Source: Candidatus Saccharimonadota bacterium (GTDB lineage Bacteria; Patescibacteriota; Saccharimonadia; Saccharimonadales; Saccharimonadaceae). Taken from it: a DNA stretch of 24,284 nt. The number at the start of each line of letters is the position of its first letter. Positions within the stretch are counted from its first letter, which is position 1. The translations under genes were made by a program, and so were the position numbers. The stretch spans positions 1 to 24,284 of the forward strand of contig JAGCAL010000070.1 of the NCBI GenBank assembly GCA_017652715.1, in the 5' to 3' direction. Under the pieces are notes generated by a model. It was not told the origin of the DNA. It was given only the letters and a program-made list of their open reading frames with translations, and did not search any database. Below, piece by piece: positions 5,298-13,125 of this stretch.

Positions 5298-6059
5298 TTA
5301 CTCTGTACTTGTTTTTGCTTCGACAATATCTTTTATTAATCTTATAAAGTCATCCCCTGAACGTGCCGAGTCCCAAGTAATCGTCTTTCCATTCACGGTT
5401 ACGCTTCCTTCACTTCCCCAGCTAATTAACTGCCCGTCGATATAAAACGCCGGCGTCCCAGAAACACCTACTCTCTTCCCAATCCCCATATCAAAGCTAA
5501 TCTTCTTCGAAACCTTATCGCTCGCAAGATCGCTATTAAACTTATCCATGTCGCCCTTCCCCCCGGTCACTTCCTCAAAATACTTATCAAATAATTCCGT
5601 CCTCTCCGACGTCGAAGCATATTCCCATTCCGACTGCTCTTCAAACAACTTGTCCGCATATTCCTTCCAATAACCCTGTAAACCAGCCGCTTCCGCCGCC
5701 GACGCTGCCGCCGTTCCGTTTTGATGATAAGATAGTAAGAAGTTTCGATAAACTACCGCTAACTTACCTTCTAACTGCTCAACTACCCGATTAACTCGCG
5801 TATTAATCGAAGCACATCCAGGGCACTGAAAATCTGCATACTCAAAAATCAAAACCGGCGCCTCTGGATTCCCCTTTACGTGATCTCCGATATTTCCATT
5901 ATTATCAGTAGCGCTAATCACCGAATTAAAATCATAATCATCATAATTTGTCGCCTTATTGTTCCCATCAATTACTGCATAAGTCGCAACACCAAGTAAT
6001 ATTACCACTAAAATCCCGATAACCAGCCCAGCCACCGAAAAACCTTTATATTTCTTCAT
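5298..6059 (-). CDS. DsbA-family thiol-disulfide oxidoreductase, membrane-anchored
   Basis: 253 aa. An N-terminal helix (about 8-30) anchors the protein with its catalytic domain outside. The thioredoxin-fold landmarks are VLIFEYADFQCPGC, with the CPGC active site at 79-82, a helical insertion (about 115-190), and the cis-Pro loop GVSGTPAFYI with Pro at 203. This matches the DsbA/BdbD type (COG1651), which oxidises cysteine pairs in exported proteins or acts as a periplasmic-type thioredoxin. Candidate substrates here are the prepilin and FISUMP proteins, which contain paired Cys; that is inference. No DsbB/VKOR partner lies in the window. The start is supported by AAGGAG about 5 nt upstream, so this gene has a short true leader. 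Its promoter overlaps that of the divergent CBS gene. Confidence 0.9.
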   Translation of the reverse strand: MKKYKGFSVAGLVIGILVVILLGVATYAVIDGNNKATNYDDYDFNSVISATDNNGNIGDHVKGNPEAPVLIFEYADFQCPGCASINTRVNRVVEQLEGKLAVVYRNFLLSYHQNGTAAASAAEAAGLQGYWKEYADKLFEEQSEWEYASTSERTELFDKYFEEVTGGKGDMDKFNSDLASDKVSKKISFDMGIGKRVGVSGTPAFYIDGQLISWGSEGSVTVNGKTITWDSARSGDDFIRLIKDIVEAKTSTE

Positions 6060-6071
6060 ATAACTCCTTTA

Positions 6072-6089
6072 TGTTATAATATTATATCA
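6072..6089. promoter_or_regulatory. Overlapping divergent promoters (DsbA-like gene / CBS gene)
   Basis: The centre is the palindrome TATAATATTATA (6075-6086). Plus strand: TGTTATAAT (6072-6080), 8 nt before the ATG at 6089. Minus strand: TGATATAAT (6089-6081), giving the DsbA-like gene a leader of about 15 nt that carries its AAGGAG. The two -10 hexamers abut, so only one polymerase can open at a time. Confidence 0.7.
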
Positions 6090-6661
6090 TGTGGCATGAG
6101 TTTTTATGTAAAATTGTTAAATTTCTCGACCCTAAGCTCGAAAAATATCGCGTACATAAAAAAGAAGTCAAGCCGAAATATACTCCAAAGTCTCTAGAAG
6201 ATTTTATCGGTGTTCTCCAAAGAACTCCGAAAAGTATCTTAAGCGACAAAGACCGCGACCGCATCGCCGCCATCATGAGCTTCGAAGAACGAAAAGTCGA
6301 AAACCTCATGGTGCCAAAATCTAAAATGGTCTTCGTTAACTCAAAAGACATTTTAGGCCCGCTAGTCCTAGATAAACTATACAAGTCCGGCTTTACAAAT
6401 TTCCCAGTTGTCGACAATCATGAAAAAGTTAAAGGCATCATACATACTGAAGCTCTTAATGCTCTCGAAATTAAGAAAACCGACCGCGCCGAAAAATATA
6501 TGAGTAAAGACGTTAACTACCTCCACCTCGACGACTCCCTTCAGTTTGCCGTTTCAGAAATCGAACGCACAAATAGTTACTACTTCCTAGTTCTAGACAA
6601 CAAAGAAACCCTGGCTGGCTTCTTTACGATTCAGATGCTCCTAGATTATTTACTAGGTTAA
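6089..6661 (+). CDS. CBS-pair domain protein (CorC/HlyC-like core without the membrane DUF21 domain)
   Basis: 190 aa. The N-terminal 60 residues are basic and helical. From about 65 comes the typical entry to a CorC/TlyC CBS pair (EERKVENLMVPKSKMVFV), with CBS1 about 66-125 and CBS2 about 130-188 (YMSKDVNYLHLDDSL...). CBS pairs bind adenine nucleotides and act as regulatory modules. In the CNNM/CorC family they follow a DUF21 transmembrane domain and precede a CorC_HlyC domain; both are absent, so this is a soluble CBS-only protein that may regulate a partner supplied elsewhere. An unrelated ligand sensor is possible. The ATG is 8 nt after the -10. It is followed by aspS after 30 bp, which has its own promoter, so no operon is required. 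Confidence 0.8.
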   Translation: MWHEFLCKIVKFLDPKLEKYRVHKKEVKPKYTPKSLEDFIGVLQRTPKSILSDKDRDRIAAIMSFEERKVENLMVPKSKMVFVNSKDILGPLVLDKLYKSGFTNFPVVDNHEKVKGIIHTEALNALEIKKTDRAEKYMSKDVNYLHLDDSLQFAVSEIERTNSYYFLVLDNKETLAGFFTIQMLLDYLLG

Positions 6662-6675
6662 ATAACCTCTTTTTA

Positions 6676-6684
6676 TGGTATAAT
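6676..6684 (+). promoter_or_regulatory. Extended -10 of aspS
   Basis: TGGTATAAT, 7 nt before the aspS ATG; no Shine-Dalgarno site fits between. Confidence 0.7.
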
Positions 6685-6691
6685 ATACTCC

Positions 6692-8506
6692 ATGAGAATT
6701 TTATCAAACGAATTAGAGAATTATCTAGGCAAAGCCGTTACCGTCGAAGGTTGGGTAAACTCCCGACGCGATCACGGTGGACTAATTTTTATTGATCTTC
6801 GCGACCATACTGGTATTATCCAGTTAGTTGTTACACCAGAAAACGCCGATTCTTTCAAGCTCGCCGAAGCCGTACGAGATGAATACGTGTTAAAAGCTAC
6901 CGGAAAGATGCGCGAGCGTGCGCCAGAGTTAATTAACCCTAACATCCCGACCGGTAAAATCGAGTTAGTTGTCGAAGAATTAACTCTACTAAACAAATCT
7001 GATCCTCTTCCCGTACATACTCATGACGACGGCGAAAAATCCTCCGAAGAAATGCGTCTTCGATATCGCTATCTTGACCTTCGTCGTCCTTCGATGCAAA
7101 AACTTTTGAAGCGTCGCTCGGAGTTCTATCGCTTCATTAGAAACTATATGTATGACCATGATTTCACCGAAATCACAACCCCGATTCTCGCTAACTCATC
7201 CCCCGAAGGTGCTCGCGACTTTCTCGTTCCGTCTAGACTTCATCCAGGTAAATTCTATGCCCTCCCCCAAGCCCCGCAACAATTCAAACAACTTCTCATG
7301 GTTGGCGGCGTTGATAAATATTTCCAAATCGCTCCTTGTTTCCGAGATGAAGACCCGCGTGCTGACCGACTTTATGGCGATTTCTACCAGCTCGACCTCG
7401 AAATGTCCTTCGTAGATGATGGCGAAGTCGTACGTGAAGAAATCGAACCACTCTATCTAAAACTCGCAACCGAATTTAGTAACAAAAAACTAGTCATAAA
7501 ATCCGAACCTGCTAAGCAGTTTATTCCTAAGGGCGGCAAAGTTCCCCGCCTACCCTATGCCTTCTCTATGGAAACTTATGGCGTCGATAAACCCGATCTC
7601 CGCTACGGCATGGAACTAATCGAATTAACCGATGTCTTTAAAGATACGAATTTCAAAGTTTTCCAAGCTCCTTGCATTAAAGCAATCTGCGTCAAGGGCG
7701 GCGCCTCTCTTACTCGTCGCGAAATCGACGAATTTACCGAAAGGGCGAGAAAAGAAGGCGCCGGCGGTTTAGCATATATATTATATAGTGATAACGAAGC
7801 TAAATCCCCAATCCTTAAGTTCATGAGCGAAGCCGAAATTAAAGGCGTTAAAAAACTTACTGGTGCCGAAAACGGCGACGCTGTATTCTTTGGCGCCGAC
7901 GAACGCGCAAAGGTTAATAAAGTATTAGGTCAACTCCGCATCGCCTTCGCCGACCACCTCGGCCTGAAAAAATCCGACGAGATTGCCTATACCTGGGTTG
8001 TAGACTTCCCGTTCTACGAATGGGACGACAAGAAGAGAAAGCTCGATTTCGGTCATAACCCATTCAGTATGCCTAAAGGCGGTCTCAAGGCTCTTGAAGA
8101 GCTTTGCGCTACGGATTCAGAAGACCCGAAGCGAAAATACTTGGAGCTCGTCGCTGATCAATTCGACATGGTCATGAACGGATACGAAGTATGCTCTGGC
8201 GCCGTAAGAAACTACAATCCAGAAATCATGTACAAAGTATTTAATATTCTAGGCTACAATAACGAGTATGTTGAAGCTCGTTTCGGCGGTATGCTTTCCG
8301 CCTTCAAGTTCGGCGCTCCTCCTCATGCTGGTTGCGCTCCAGGCCTAGATCGCATCTTCATGGTACTAGAAGATACCGAAAACATTCGCGACATTGTCGC
8401 CTTCCCGAAAAACGGTTCCGGCGTAGACCTCATGATGAATTCCCCATCCGAAGTTGACCAAACCCAGCTCGACGAAGCCCACCTCGCCATCATCGAAGAC
8501 GATTAA
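6692..8506 (+). CDS. aspS: Aspartyl-tRNA synthetase, probably non-discriminating (Asp/Asn)
   Basis: 604 aa, full length for the bacterial AspRS type. An N-terminal OB-fold anticodon domain (1-~105) is followed by class II motif 1 (TEITTPIL, ~159), motif 2 (FRDEDPRADR, ~216), a GAD insertion (~285-420) and motif 3 (PPHAGCAPGLDR, ~542). It charges tRNA-Asp with Asp. In the OB fold the segment RRDHGGLIF has His28 and Gly30 where E. coli AspRS has Leu and Ser. HGG at this place is typical of non-discriminating AspRS (for example Pseudomonas aeruginosa), which also makes Asp-tRNA-Asn for GatCAB. Family knowledge therefore predicts no AsnRS and a GatCAB amidotransferase elsewhere in the genome. After motif 2, LYGDFYQLDLEMSF replaces the usual QPEFTQIDIETSF. 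The gene ends 11 bp from the convergent permease gene with no terminator visible. Confidence 0.97.
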   Translation: MRILSNELENYLGKAVTVEGWVNSRRDHGGLIFIDLRDHTGIIQLVVTPENADSFKLAEAVRDEYVLKATGKMRERAPELINPNIPTGKIELVVEELTLLNKSDPLPVHTHDDGEKSSEEMRLRYRYLDLRRPSMQKLLKRRSEFYRFIRNYMYDHDFTEITTPILANSSPEGARDFLVPSRLHPGKFYALPQAPQQFKQLLMVGGVDKYFQIAPCFRDEDPRADRLYGDFYQLDLEMSFVDDGEVVREEIEPLYLKLATEFSNKKLVIKSEPAKQFIPKGGKVPRLPYAFSMETYGVDKPDLRYGMELIELTDVFKDTNFKVFQAPCIKAICVKGGASLTRREIDEFTERARKEGAGGLAYILYSDNEAKSPILKFMSEAEIKGVKKLTGAENGDAVFFGADERAKVNKVLGQLRIAFADHLGLKKSDEIAYTWVVDFPFYEWDDKKRKLDFGHNPFSMPKGGLKALEELCATDSEDPKRKYLELVADQFDMVMNGYEVCSGAVRNYNPEIMYKVFNILGYNNEYVEARFGGMLSAFKFGAPPHAGCAPGLDRIFMVLEDTENIRDIVAFPKNGSGVDLMMNSPSEVDQTQLDEAHLAIIEDD

Positions 8507-8517
8507 ATCAGCTCTAT

Positions 8518-9708
8518 CTACTTCTTTTTCTTAAATAGCTTTGGCATATTTAATTGAAAATTAATAGCATTCTTTTGGAATGTTCTGGCGGTAAGATAAA
8601 TCATTAATACCGAAATAAAAGTTATTTCGATCAAACCTATAATTAACTCCGGCGCACTTAAAGTCCCAAACGTATTACGAAGCATTAAAGCAACCGGCGC
8701 TGAAAGCGGAAAATAGGTAAAGAACTCTACTAAAAATGTCACCTCGCCAGACAAAAACATCTGCATAAAATAAAGTGGAAATACCGAAGCTACAATTGCC
8801 GGCCCCATAAAATTCGACGCGTCCCGTGCGTTCGGCGTAAACGCTCCAATACAAGTCAAAATGCCAGTAACAAACAAAATCGAGAACAAGAATAAAATCA
8901 CACTAGTTACAACCATGAACGGATCGACCTCAATCACACTAAGAACCGAACTTACTATCGGATTATCCCGATTTAAGAACACTAAAATTAATACTGGTAC
9001 CATAAAAGCAAAAATCTGAATAAATCCGAGTATAATCATTGCAATCATCTTTCCAATAATTAAAGTCTTCGCCGACACGGCCGTCAGAATCATCTCGGAA
9101 ATCCGGTTTTCCTTTTCTTCCACGACAGTCATAGTAAGCCGATTACCCCCAAGTACCAAAAATAGGAAAAATGCTACTAAGAAAAGCCCAGGTATAATTG
9201 CTCGTCCGAGCACATTCGCATTCTCCCCGCTCGATGAAATCTGTGTCACCTCAACTTCATATTCACCCGTAATCGCCAGAATATCTTTCTCCGGCAAAGT
9301 CGAAGACGCAAAACCTCTTAATATCCCCTTAATTGCATCAGATCTAAAATCAAATAAGTGTAATCCATCCGCAACCTGATAAAACTCTAACTTTTTGGTC
9401 TCCGCAAAGTCTGCTGGAATATAATAAAACAGTTCTACCTCACCACTCTTTACCGCACTAATTCCCTCATCCCGAGTCTGATAAAGCGAAAAAGGATTCT
9501 CCTTTGGCAAAACCCCAGCCTCGTCAGTAATTGCAACCTTAGTATCCTCCGAAAAATCAACTTGAGTACCACTATTCTCCTGCGAAAAACCAATCAAAAA
9601 CATTAAACCCATAAACGCCGGAACTAAGAGCACCGAAAGCCAAAACGAAGGTTTCTTTAACTGGCGAACAATCTCAAATTTAACTACATTAGATAACGCT
9701 TTACTCAT
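8518..9708 (-). CDS. ABC-2 type exporter permease (NatB/YhaP-like)
   Basis: About 396 aa from ATG at 9708. Helix 1 (LSVLLVPAFMGLMFLI) is followed by a large external domain (~35-170) and five or six helices in the C-terminal half. The cytoplasmic segment VEEKENRISEMIL just after the second helix is characteristic of the NatB/COG1668 permeases, which pair with a single ATPase. Family members export Na+ or antimicrobial compounds, or are of unknown specificity; the substrate cannot be read here. The start at 9708 is preferred over 9729 because GGAG lies 7 nt upstream and the ATGAGTAA overlaps the stop of the ATPase gene by 8 nt, a sign of translational coupling. A Lys-rich tail (KLFKKKK) ends the protein on the cytoplasmic side. 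Confidence 0.88.
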   Translation of the reverse strand: MSKALSNVVKFEIVRQLKKPSFWLSVLLVPAFMGLMFLIGFSQENSGTQVDFSEDTKVAITDEAGVLPKENPFSLYQTRDEGISAVKSGEVELFYYIPADFAETKKLEFYQVADGLHLFDFRSDAIKGILRGFASSTLPEKDILAITGEYEVEVTQISSSGENANVLGRAIIPGLFLVAFFLFLVLGGNRLTMTVVEEKENRISEMILTAVSAKTLIIGKMIAMIILGFIQIFAFMVPVLILVFLNRDNPIVSSVLSVIEVDPFMVVTSVILFLFSILFVTGILTCIGAFTPNARDASNFMGPAIVASVFPLYFMQMFLSGEVTFLVEFFTYFPLSAPVALMLRNTFGTLSAPELIIGLIEITFISVLMIYLTARTFQKNAINFQLNMPKLFKKKK

Positions 9709-10423
9709 TTTGTTCTCCATACGTCTCAATAAAAATTTGATCTAAAGACTTTCCACCAAACTTTTTCTTAATCTCAGCAATCGTACTATAAACCATTGCC
9801 CTACCATCCTTAAGCAAAAGAGCGCGGTCGCAAAGCTTTTCCACTTCGTCCATATAATGCGTAATTAATATTATTGCGCAACCTTTTTTATGTAATTCTT
9901 CAATAATCTCCATCAAAAGTCTTCGGTTCATCGGATCAAAACCTTTAGTCGGCTCATCCAAAATCAAAAGCTTAGGATTTCCCTTAATACAAACACCAAG
10001 CTGCACCTTTTGCTGCTGTCCGCCGGAAAGCTTTTCTAATTTCTCATTCTTTTTATCGATCAAATCTACACGATTTAGATATTTTTCTACCCATTCTAAA
10101 GGATTTTTTACGTCCTTAAGCTTCGCGAAATACATTAAGTTATCGATTACGGTTTCTTTTTTATAAAGTCCGCGTTCTTCTGGCAAATACCCCACCGCAA
10201 CATCAGTATCCTCCGAATCATAAACCTCCCCATCAATCAAAAGTTCTCCGCCACTCGCCTTATAAAATCCGAGCAAAGCTCGCACCGTAGTAGTTTTTCC
10301 AGATCCATTCGCCCCAAGAAGTCCAAAAATCTCACCCTTTTTTACATTAAAACTTAAATCTTCAATTACCGTCTTATTCCCAAACTTCATCTTGAAGTTT
10401 TTTACCAAAACCACATCCTTCAT
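9701..10423 (-). CDS. ABC transporter ATP-binding protein (NatA/YhaQ-like)
   Basis: 240 aa. Walker A GANGSGKT (37-44), Q-loop region with GYLPEERGLYKKETV (~78-92, diagnostic of the NatA/COG4152 subgroup), signature LSGGQQQKVQLG (132-143), Walker B LLILDEP (152-158), D-loop GFDP, and H-loop ILITHYMDE. All catalytic motifs are intact. It powers the permease encoded immediately downstream; no third component (substrate-binding protein or extra membrane subunit) is present, which points to export. The ATG at 10423 is 7 nt after TGATATAAT, so the operon mRNA should be leaderless for this gene while the second gene is translated by coupling. Confidence 0.95.
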   Translation of the reverse strand: MKDVVLVKNFKMKFGNKTVIEDLSFNVKKGEIFGLLGANGSGKTTTVRALLGFYKASGGELLIDGEVYDSEDTDVAVGYLPEERGLYKKETVIDNLMYFAKLKDVKNPLEWVEKYLNRVDLIDKKNEKLEKLSGGQQQKVQLGVCIKGNPKLLILDEPTKGFDPMNRRLLMEIIEELHKKGCAIILITHYMDEVEKLCDRALLLKDGRAMVYSTIAEIKKKFGGKSLDQIFIETYGEQNE

Positions 10424-10430
10424 AACTCAC

Positions 10431-10439
10431 ATTATATCA
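10431..10439 (-). promoter_or_regulatory. Extended -10 of the ABC exporter operon
   Basis: Minus-strand TGATATAAT; the hexamer (10436-10431) is 7 nt before the ATG at 10423. It abuts the tRNA-Arg terminator on its upstream side. Confidence 0.65.
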
Positions 10440-10466
10440 AAAAATTGGAATCTGCTTCCAATTTTT
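10438..10466 (-). terminator. Terminator of tRNA-Arg(UCU)
   Basis: Stem AAAATTGGAA/TTCCAATTTT with a 5-nt loop. On the minus strand it runs into a T-rich stretch just before the exporter promoter. Confidence 0.8.
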
Positions 10467-10488
10467 CTCAATAACTAATTAAATCTTA

Positions 10489-10563
10489 TGGTAGGGCCGG
10501 CTGGAATCGAACCAGCATCATATCCTTAGAGGGGATATGTCCTATCCGTTGAACGACGGCCCC
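10489..10563 (-). tRNA. tRNA-Arg(UCU) with C33
   Basis: 75 nt. Acceptor GGGGCCG pairs with CGGCCCT (first pair G-U); D stem GTTC/GGAC; anticodon stem TATCC/GGATA with loop CCTCTAA; T arm GCTGG-TTCGATT-CCAGC; discriminator A; CCA encoded. Anticodon positions 34-36 are TCT, reading AGA/AGG. Position 33, almost universally U, is C here. Unlike the other tRNAs in the window, its nearest strong -10 is about 150 bp upstream, behind a duplicated leader. Confidence 0.9.
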
Positions 10564-10709
10564 AAGTGAGGGAATAAATCTGAAATTCATTTCAGATTTA
10601 TTAACGAACGCCGGGTGCCGACGACTTCAGTCGACGGCCCCAAGTGAGGGGATAAATCTGAAATTTATTTTAGATTCATGAACGAACGCCTCATACCGAC
10701 GGCTTCGTC
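10554..10709 (-). repeat. Two tandem 78-bp repeats carrying the 5' end of tRNA-Arg(UCU)
   Basis: Copy 1 is 10554-10631 and copy 2 is 10632-10709. Aligned blocks keep an exact 78-bp offset: the cgacggccccaagtgaggg block, the aaatctgaaat hairpin arms, aacgaacgcc, and the ccgacg-cttc block. The first 10 nt of the tRNA (GGGGCCGTCG) belong to copy 1 and are repeated inside the leader in copy 2. Copy 1 holds a 14-bp perfect hairpin (10573-10586 with 10589-10602); in copy 2 the same arms carry mismatches. A second inverted repeat, GCCGTCGACT/AGTCGTCGGC with one T-T mismatch, spans the junction. Confidence 0.85.
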
Positions 10710-10715
10710 CTATAT

Positions 10716-10721
10716 ATTATA
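10716..10721 (-). promoter_or_regulatory. Probable -10 for the tRNA-Arg(UCU) precursor
   Basis: Minus-strand TATAAT just 3 bp beyond the methyltransferase stop. It would start a precursor near 10708 with a leader of about 145 nt made of the two 78-bp units. Confidence 0.6.
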
Positions 10722-10723
10722 CC

Positions 10724-11473
10724 CTATTCTTCCGGTTTTCTCAATTTATAATAGATAGACGGCGCAAAACGAATTGGCGCGAGCGCTGACTGCGCCTTAT
10801 CTTCCATCTTTACCAAATTATCAGTCTTGAAAACCTTCTTTAAAGTCTTACTTCGGAAATTAGAAACTGACAAAACCTTCTCAGTGCTAAATCCAGTTTT
10901 CAAGAATATATCCTCAACATATTTCGGATGATAATTATAAAAACCATCTTTCGATATTTCTTTGTAATTAGCCACCTTCTTATCAAATGGATTCACCTTA
11001 CTCTTACCAGTAATATAACGCGCAATCTTTGGCAAAGTTCGCTTATTCGCAACCTCAATAACCGCTACGCCGCCTGGCTTCAAAACCCGATAAAGTTCAG
11101 CCATCGCCTTATCCATATGCTTCAAATGATGCGTTACCCGTATCATCATCAAACCATCTAACTCATTATCCTTAAACGGCAACTTATAAATATCACCAGC
11201 CCGAGTTTCAATCTTATCACCATACATTTCCTTAGCCTGCTCAAGCTCAGTCTTAGAATAGTCAAAAATAATCACCTTATGCGCACGCTTTAAATACTCC
11301 CCGGCTAAACGTCCATAACCGCCGCCAATATCCGCAAACTTCTCCATCCGCTTCGGCAACAATTTACGAATCGCCATCCTATCGGCCTGGTCTTCGTACT
11401 CGCGGTCTACATTTTCCCAAAATTCTTTTTTATAATCATAACCATTATAGTCAGAAACAACTTTTTCACTCAT
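10724..11473 (-). CDS. Class I SAM-dependent methyltransferase (UbiE/Methyltransf_11 type)
   Basis: About 249 aa from ATG at 11473. SAM-binding motif I is FADIGGGYGRLAGEYL (~46-61), followed by the acidic end of beta2 (IIFDYS), motif II/III DIYKLPFKDNELDGLMMIRVTHHL and the post-motif ELYRVLKPGGVAVIEV, all in canonical order. This fold methylates small molecules, lipids or proteins; the substrate cannot be inferred. The C-terminal ~90 residues are basic and lack a catalytic signature. The ATG at 11473 is favoured over the GTG at 11479, since the -10 hexamer ends 7 nt before it and the GTG would be too close to, or upstream of, the transcription start. The gene lies between pilB and tRNA-Arg, all on the minus strand. 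Confidence 0.88.
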   Translation of the reverse strand: MSEKVVSDYNGYDYKKEFWENVDREYEDQADRMAIRKLLPKRMEKFADIGGGYGRLAGEYLKRAHKVIIFDYSKTELEQAKEMYGDKIETRAGDIYKLPFKDNELDGLMMIRVTHHLKHMDKAMAELYRVLKPGGVAVIEVANKRTLPKIARYITGKSKVNPFDKKVANYKEISKDGFYNYHPKYVEDIFLKTGFSTEKVLSVSNFRSKTLKKVFKTDNLVKMEDKAQSALAPIRFAPSIYYKLRKPEE

Positions 11474-11480
11474 AAACACT

Positions 11481-11489
11481 ATTATATCA
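11481..11489 (-). promoter_or_regulatory. Extended -10 of the methyltransferase gene
   Basis: Minus-strand TGATATAAT, hexamer (11486-11481) 7 nt before the ATG at 11473. It lies between the pilB stop and the methyltransferase start. Confidence 0.65.
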
Positions 11490-11496
11490 CAATGCG

Positions 11497-13119
11497 CTAA
11501 ATTACCCTCGAAACTTCTTCTAGAGTCGTCTCGCCTCTTAGAGCAGCTAGTACGCCCTTTTGTTCAAGCGTCAACATCCCATTCTTCTTAGCCGTCTCCT
11601 CAATCGCCTTCGTGTTTATATCCGCTACTTCCCCGCGAATAAACGCCTGAATATCATCCGAAACCACTAGCTGTTCCATTATCACCGTCCGCCCGTTATA
11701 TCCAAACGGATCCTGTTCCGTCACAACCGGCTCATAAAGCACTATATTATCTAAGTCTACTCCCGTCATTTTCTCCCGTGGGACGCCCTCGAAGAGTTCA
11801 TGGATGTATCTCATCTCCGCTTCAGTTACCTCTCTCGTTCTTTTCGAATCAGCTAACTTCCTAACTAATCTCTGCGCAATTACTAGCCTAATCGAACTCG
11901 AAAAAATCGGATTCGCGCCTATTAAATCAATCATGCGCGAAAACGCCGCCGACGTCGAATTAGCATGGAATGAACTCAAAACTAAATGCCCCGTAATTGA
12001 AGCCTGAATTGCAGTTTTCGCCGTATCGCTATCCCGAATCTCCCCAACCATCACTACATCCGGGTCAAGCCGAAGAACCGACCGTAACCCTTCCGCAAAC
12101 GAACCCCCCGCATTGGTATTAATAGGAATTTGCGAAATCCCAGTAATTCCATATTCAATCGGATCCTCAAGTGTAATAATCTTACGATCCGTCGTGTTTA
12201 ACGCATTTAACATTGAATAAAGCGTTGTCGATTTACCCGAACCAGTCGGCCCAACCATGAGTACTAACCCACGCGGATGCGAAATCACTTGATCAATTTC
12301 ATCTCTTTCTTCTTCTGACAAACCTAATAAATCCAAATTAAGTAGCGACTCATCAAAATTAAACAACCTAAGTACAGCGTCCTGACCATACATCGTCGGG
12401 ATCGTCTCAACACGAATATTTAAAATATGCGACGAACCGTCCCGAAAAACTTCCTTTTGCATATGGCCAGATTGTGGCTGGTTCGACGCAATCGAAACAT
12501 TTGCCCGCGAGGACAACTCGCCCATAAAAATTCGATAACGGTCTTTATCTATATTCGCTACAGGATGCAAAATCCCGTCCACCCGCATCCGAATTCGAAT
12601 CTCATTCCTTAAATTCTCAATATGAATATCCGAAGCTCCTAGCTTGTCAGCCTGGTCAACTAAGAAATCAAACACCTTCTCCGTCGAAACAATACTAAGC
12701 GTTTTCGAAACCGATTCAATCGTTTCCGAATCCCCTTCCCCCGCAATCTTAATATCATCATATTTAATCTCTCTCGGCGGATCGTATCTCAATATAAAAA
12801 CTTTATAAGCCGAGTTCGAAATTAAGAAGAAATCAACCTTCTCACCCTCATCAGTATACTCTTGACGCATATGCTCAATTAGCGAACGTGGAGTCTGACT
12901 CGTAATCATAAATTGATAATGTTCCTCGCCTCCACCTTTCTGCAAAGGTATGATAAAATCTCGATGCATCTCAGGAACTTCTAGTAGGTCCGGCACTAAC
13001 GGAATCTCATTCTCAAATTCTCGTGTATCTAAATATGGAAAACCTAAAATTCTCGCCCGATCCGCGGTTGCTCTTTCCTCATTATCGCGTCGTTTTTGCT
13101 GAATCTCATTTTCGTCCAT
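11497..13119 (-). CDS. pilB: Type IV pilus assembly ATPase PilB/GspE-like
   Basis: About 540 aa from ATG at 13119. The N-terminal ~140 residues are a GspE-N-like domain. Then come the N2 domain (ASDIHIE, RMRVDGIL), Walker A GPTGSGKST (~290-298), the Asp box ITLEDPIEY (~315-324), Walker B LDPDVVMVGEIRD (~351-363) and the His box TGHLVLSSFHAN (~376-387). It powers pilus extension or pseudopilus assembly at the inner face of the membrane. The C-terminal four-Cys zinc site of many GspE/PilB proteins is missing; the protein contains no cysteine, which is common in Gram-positive-type members. PilT, PilC and PilM-N are not in the window. ATG at 13119 is 6 nt after the -10; the GTG at 13125 abuts the -10 and is rejected. 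Confidence 0.93.
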   Translation of the reverse strand: MDENEIQQKRRDNEERATADRARILGFPYLDTREFENEIPLVPDLLEVPEMHRDFIIPLQKGGGEEHYQFMITSQTPRSLIEHMRQEYTDEGEKVDFFLISNSAYKVFILRYDPPREIKYDDIKIAGEGDSETIESVSKTLSIVSTEKVFDFLVDQADKLGASDIHIENLRNEIRIRMRVDGILHPVANIDKDRYRIFMGELSSRANVSIASNQPQSGHMQKEVFRDGSSHILNIRVETIPTMYGQDAVLRLFNFDESLLNLDLLGLSEEERDEIDQVISHPRGLVLMVGPTGSGKSTTLYSMLNALNTTDRKIITLEDPIEYGITGISQIPINTNAGGSFAEGLRSVLRLDPDVVMVGEIRDSDTAKTAIQASITGHLVLSSFHANSTSAAFSRMIDLIGANPIFSSSIRLVIAQRLVRKLADSKRTREVTEAEMRYIHELFEGVPREKMTGVDLDNIVLYEPVVTEQDPFGYNGRTVIMEQLVVSDDIQAFIRGEVADINTKAIEETAKKNGMLTLEQKGVLAALRGETTLEEVSRVI

Positions 13120-13125
13120 ATTCAC

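Noticed and set aside
6082..6417. 111-codon minus-strand open frame opposite the CBS gene
   Set aside because: Shadow of the CBS coding frame; the plus frame has recognisable CBS sequence and a good promoter.
10554..10709. CRISPR-like direct repeats
   Set aside because: Only two 78-bp units, directly abutting with no spacers, and the unit includes part of a tRNA gene; this is a tandem duplication.
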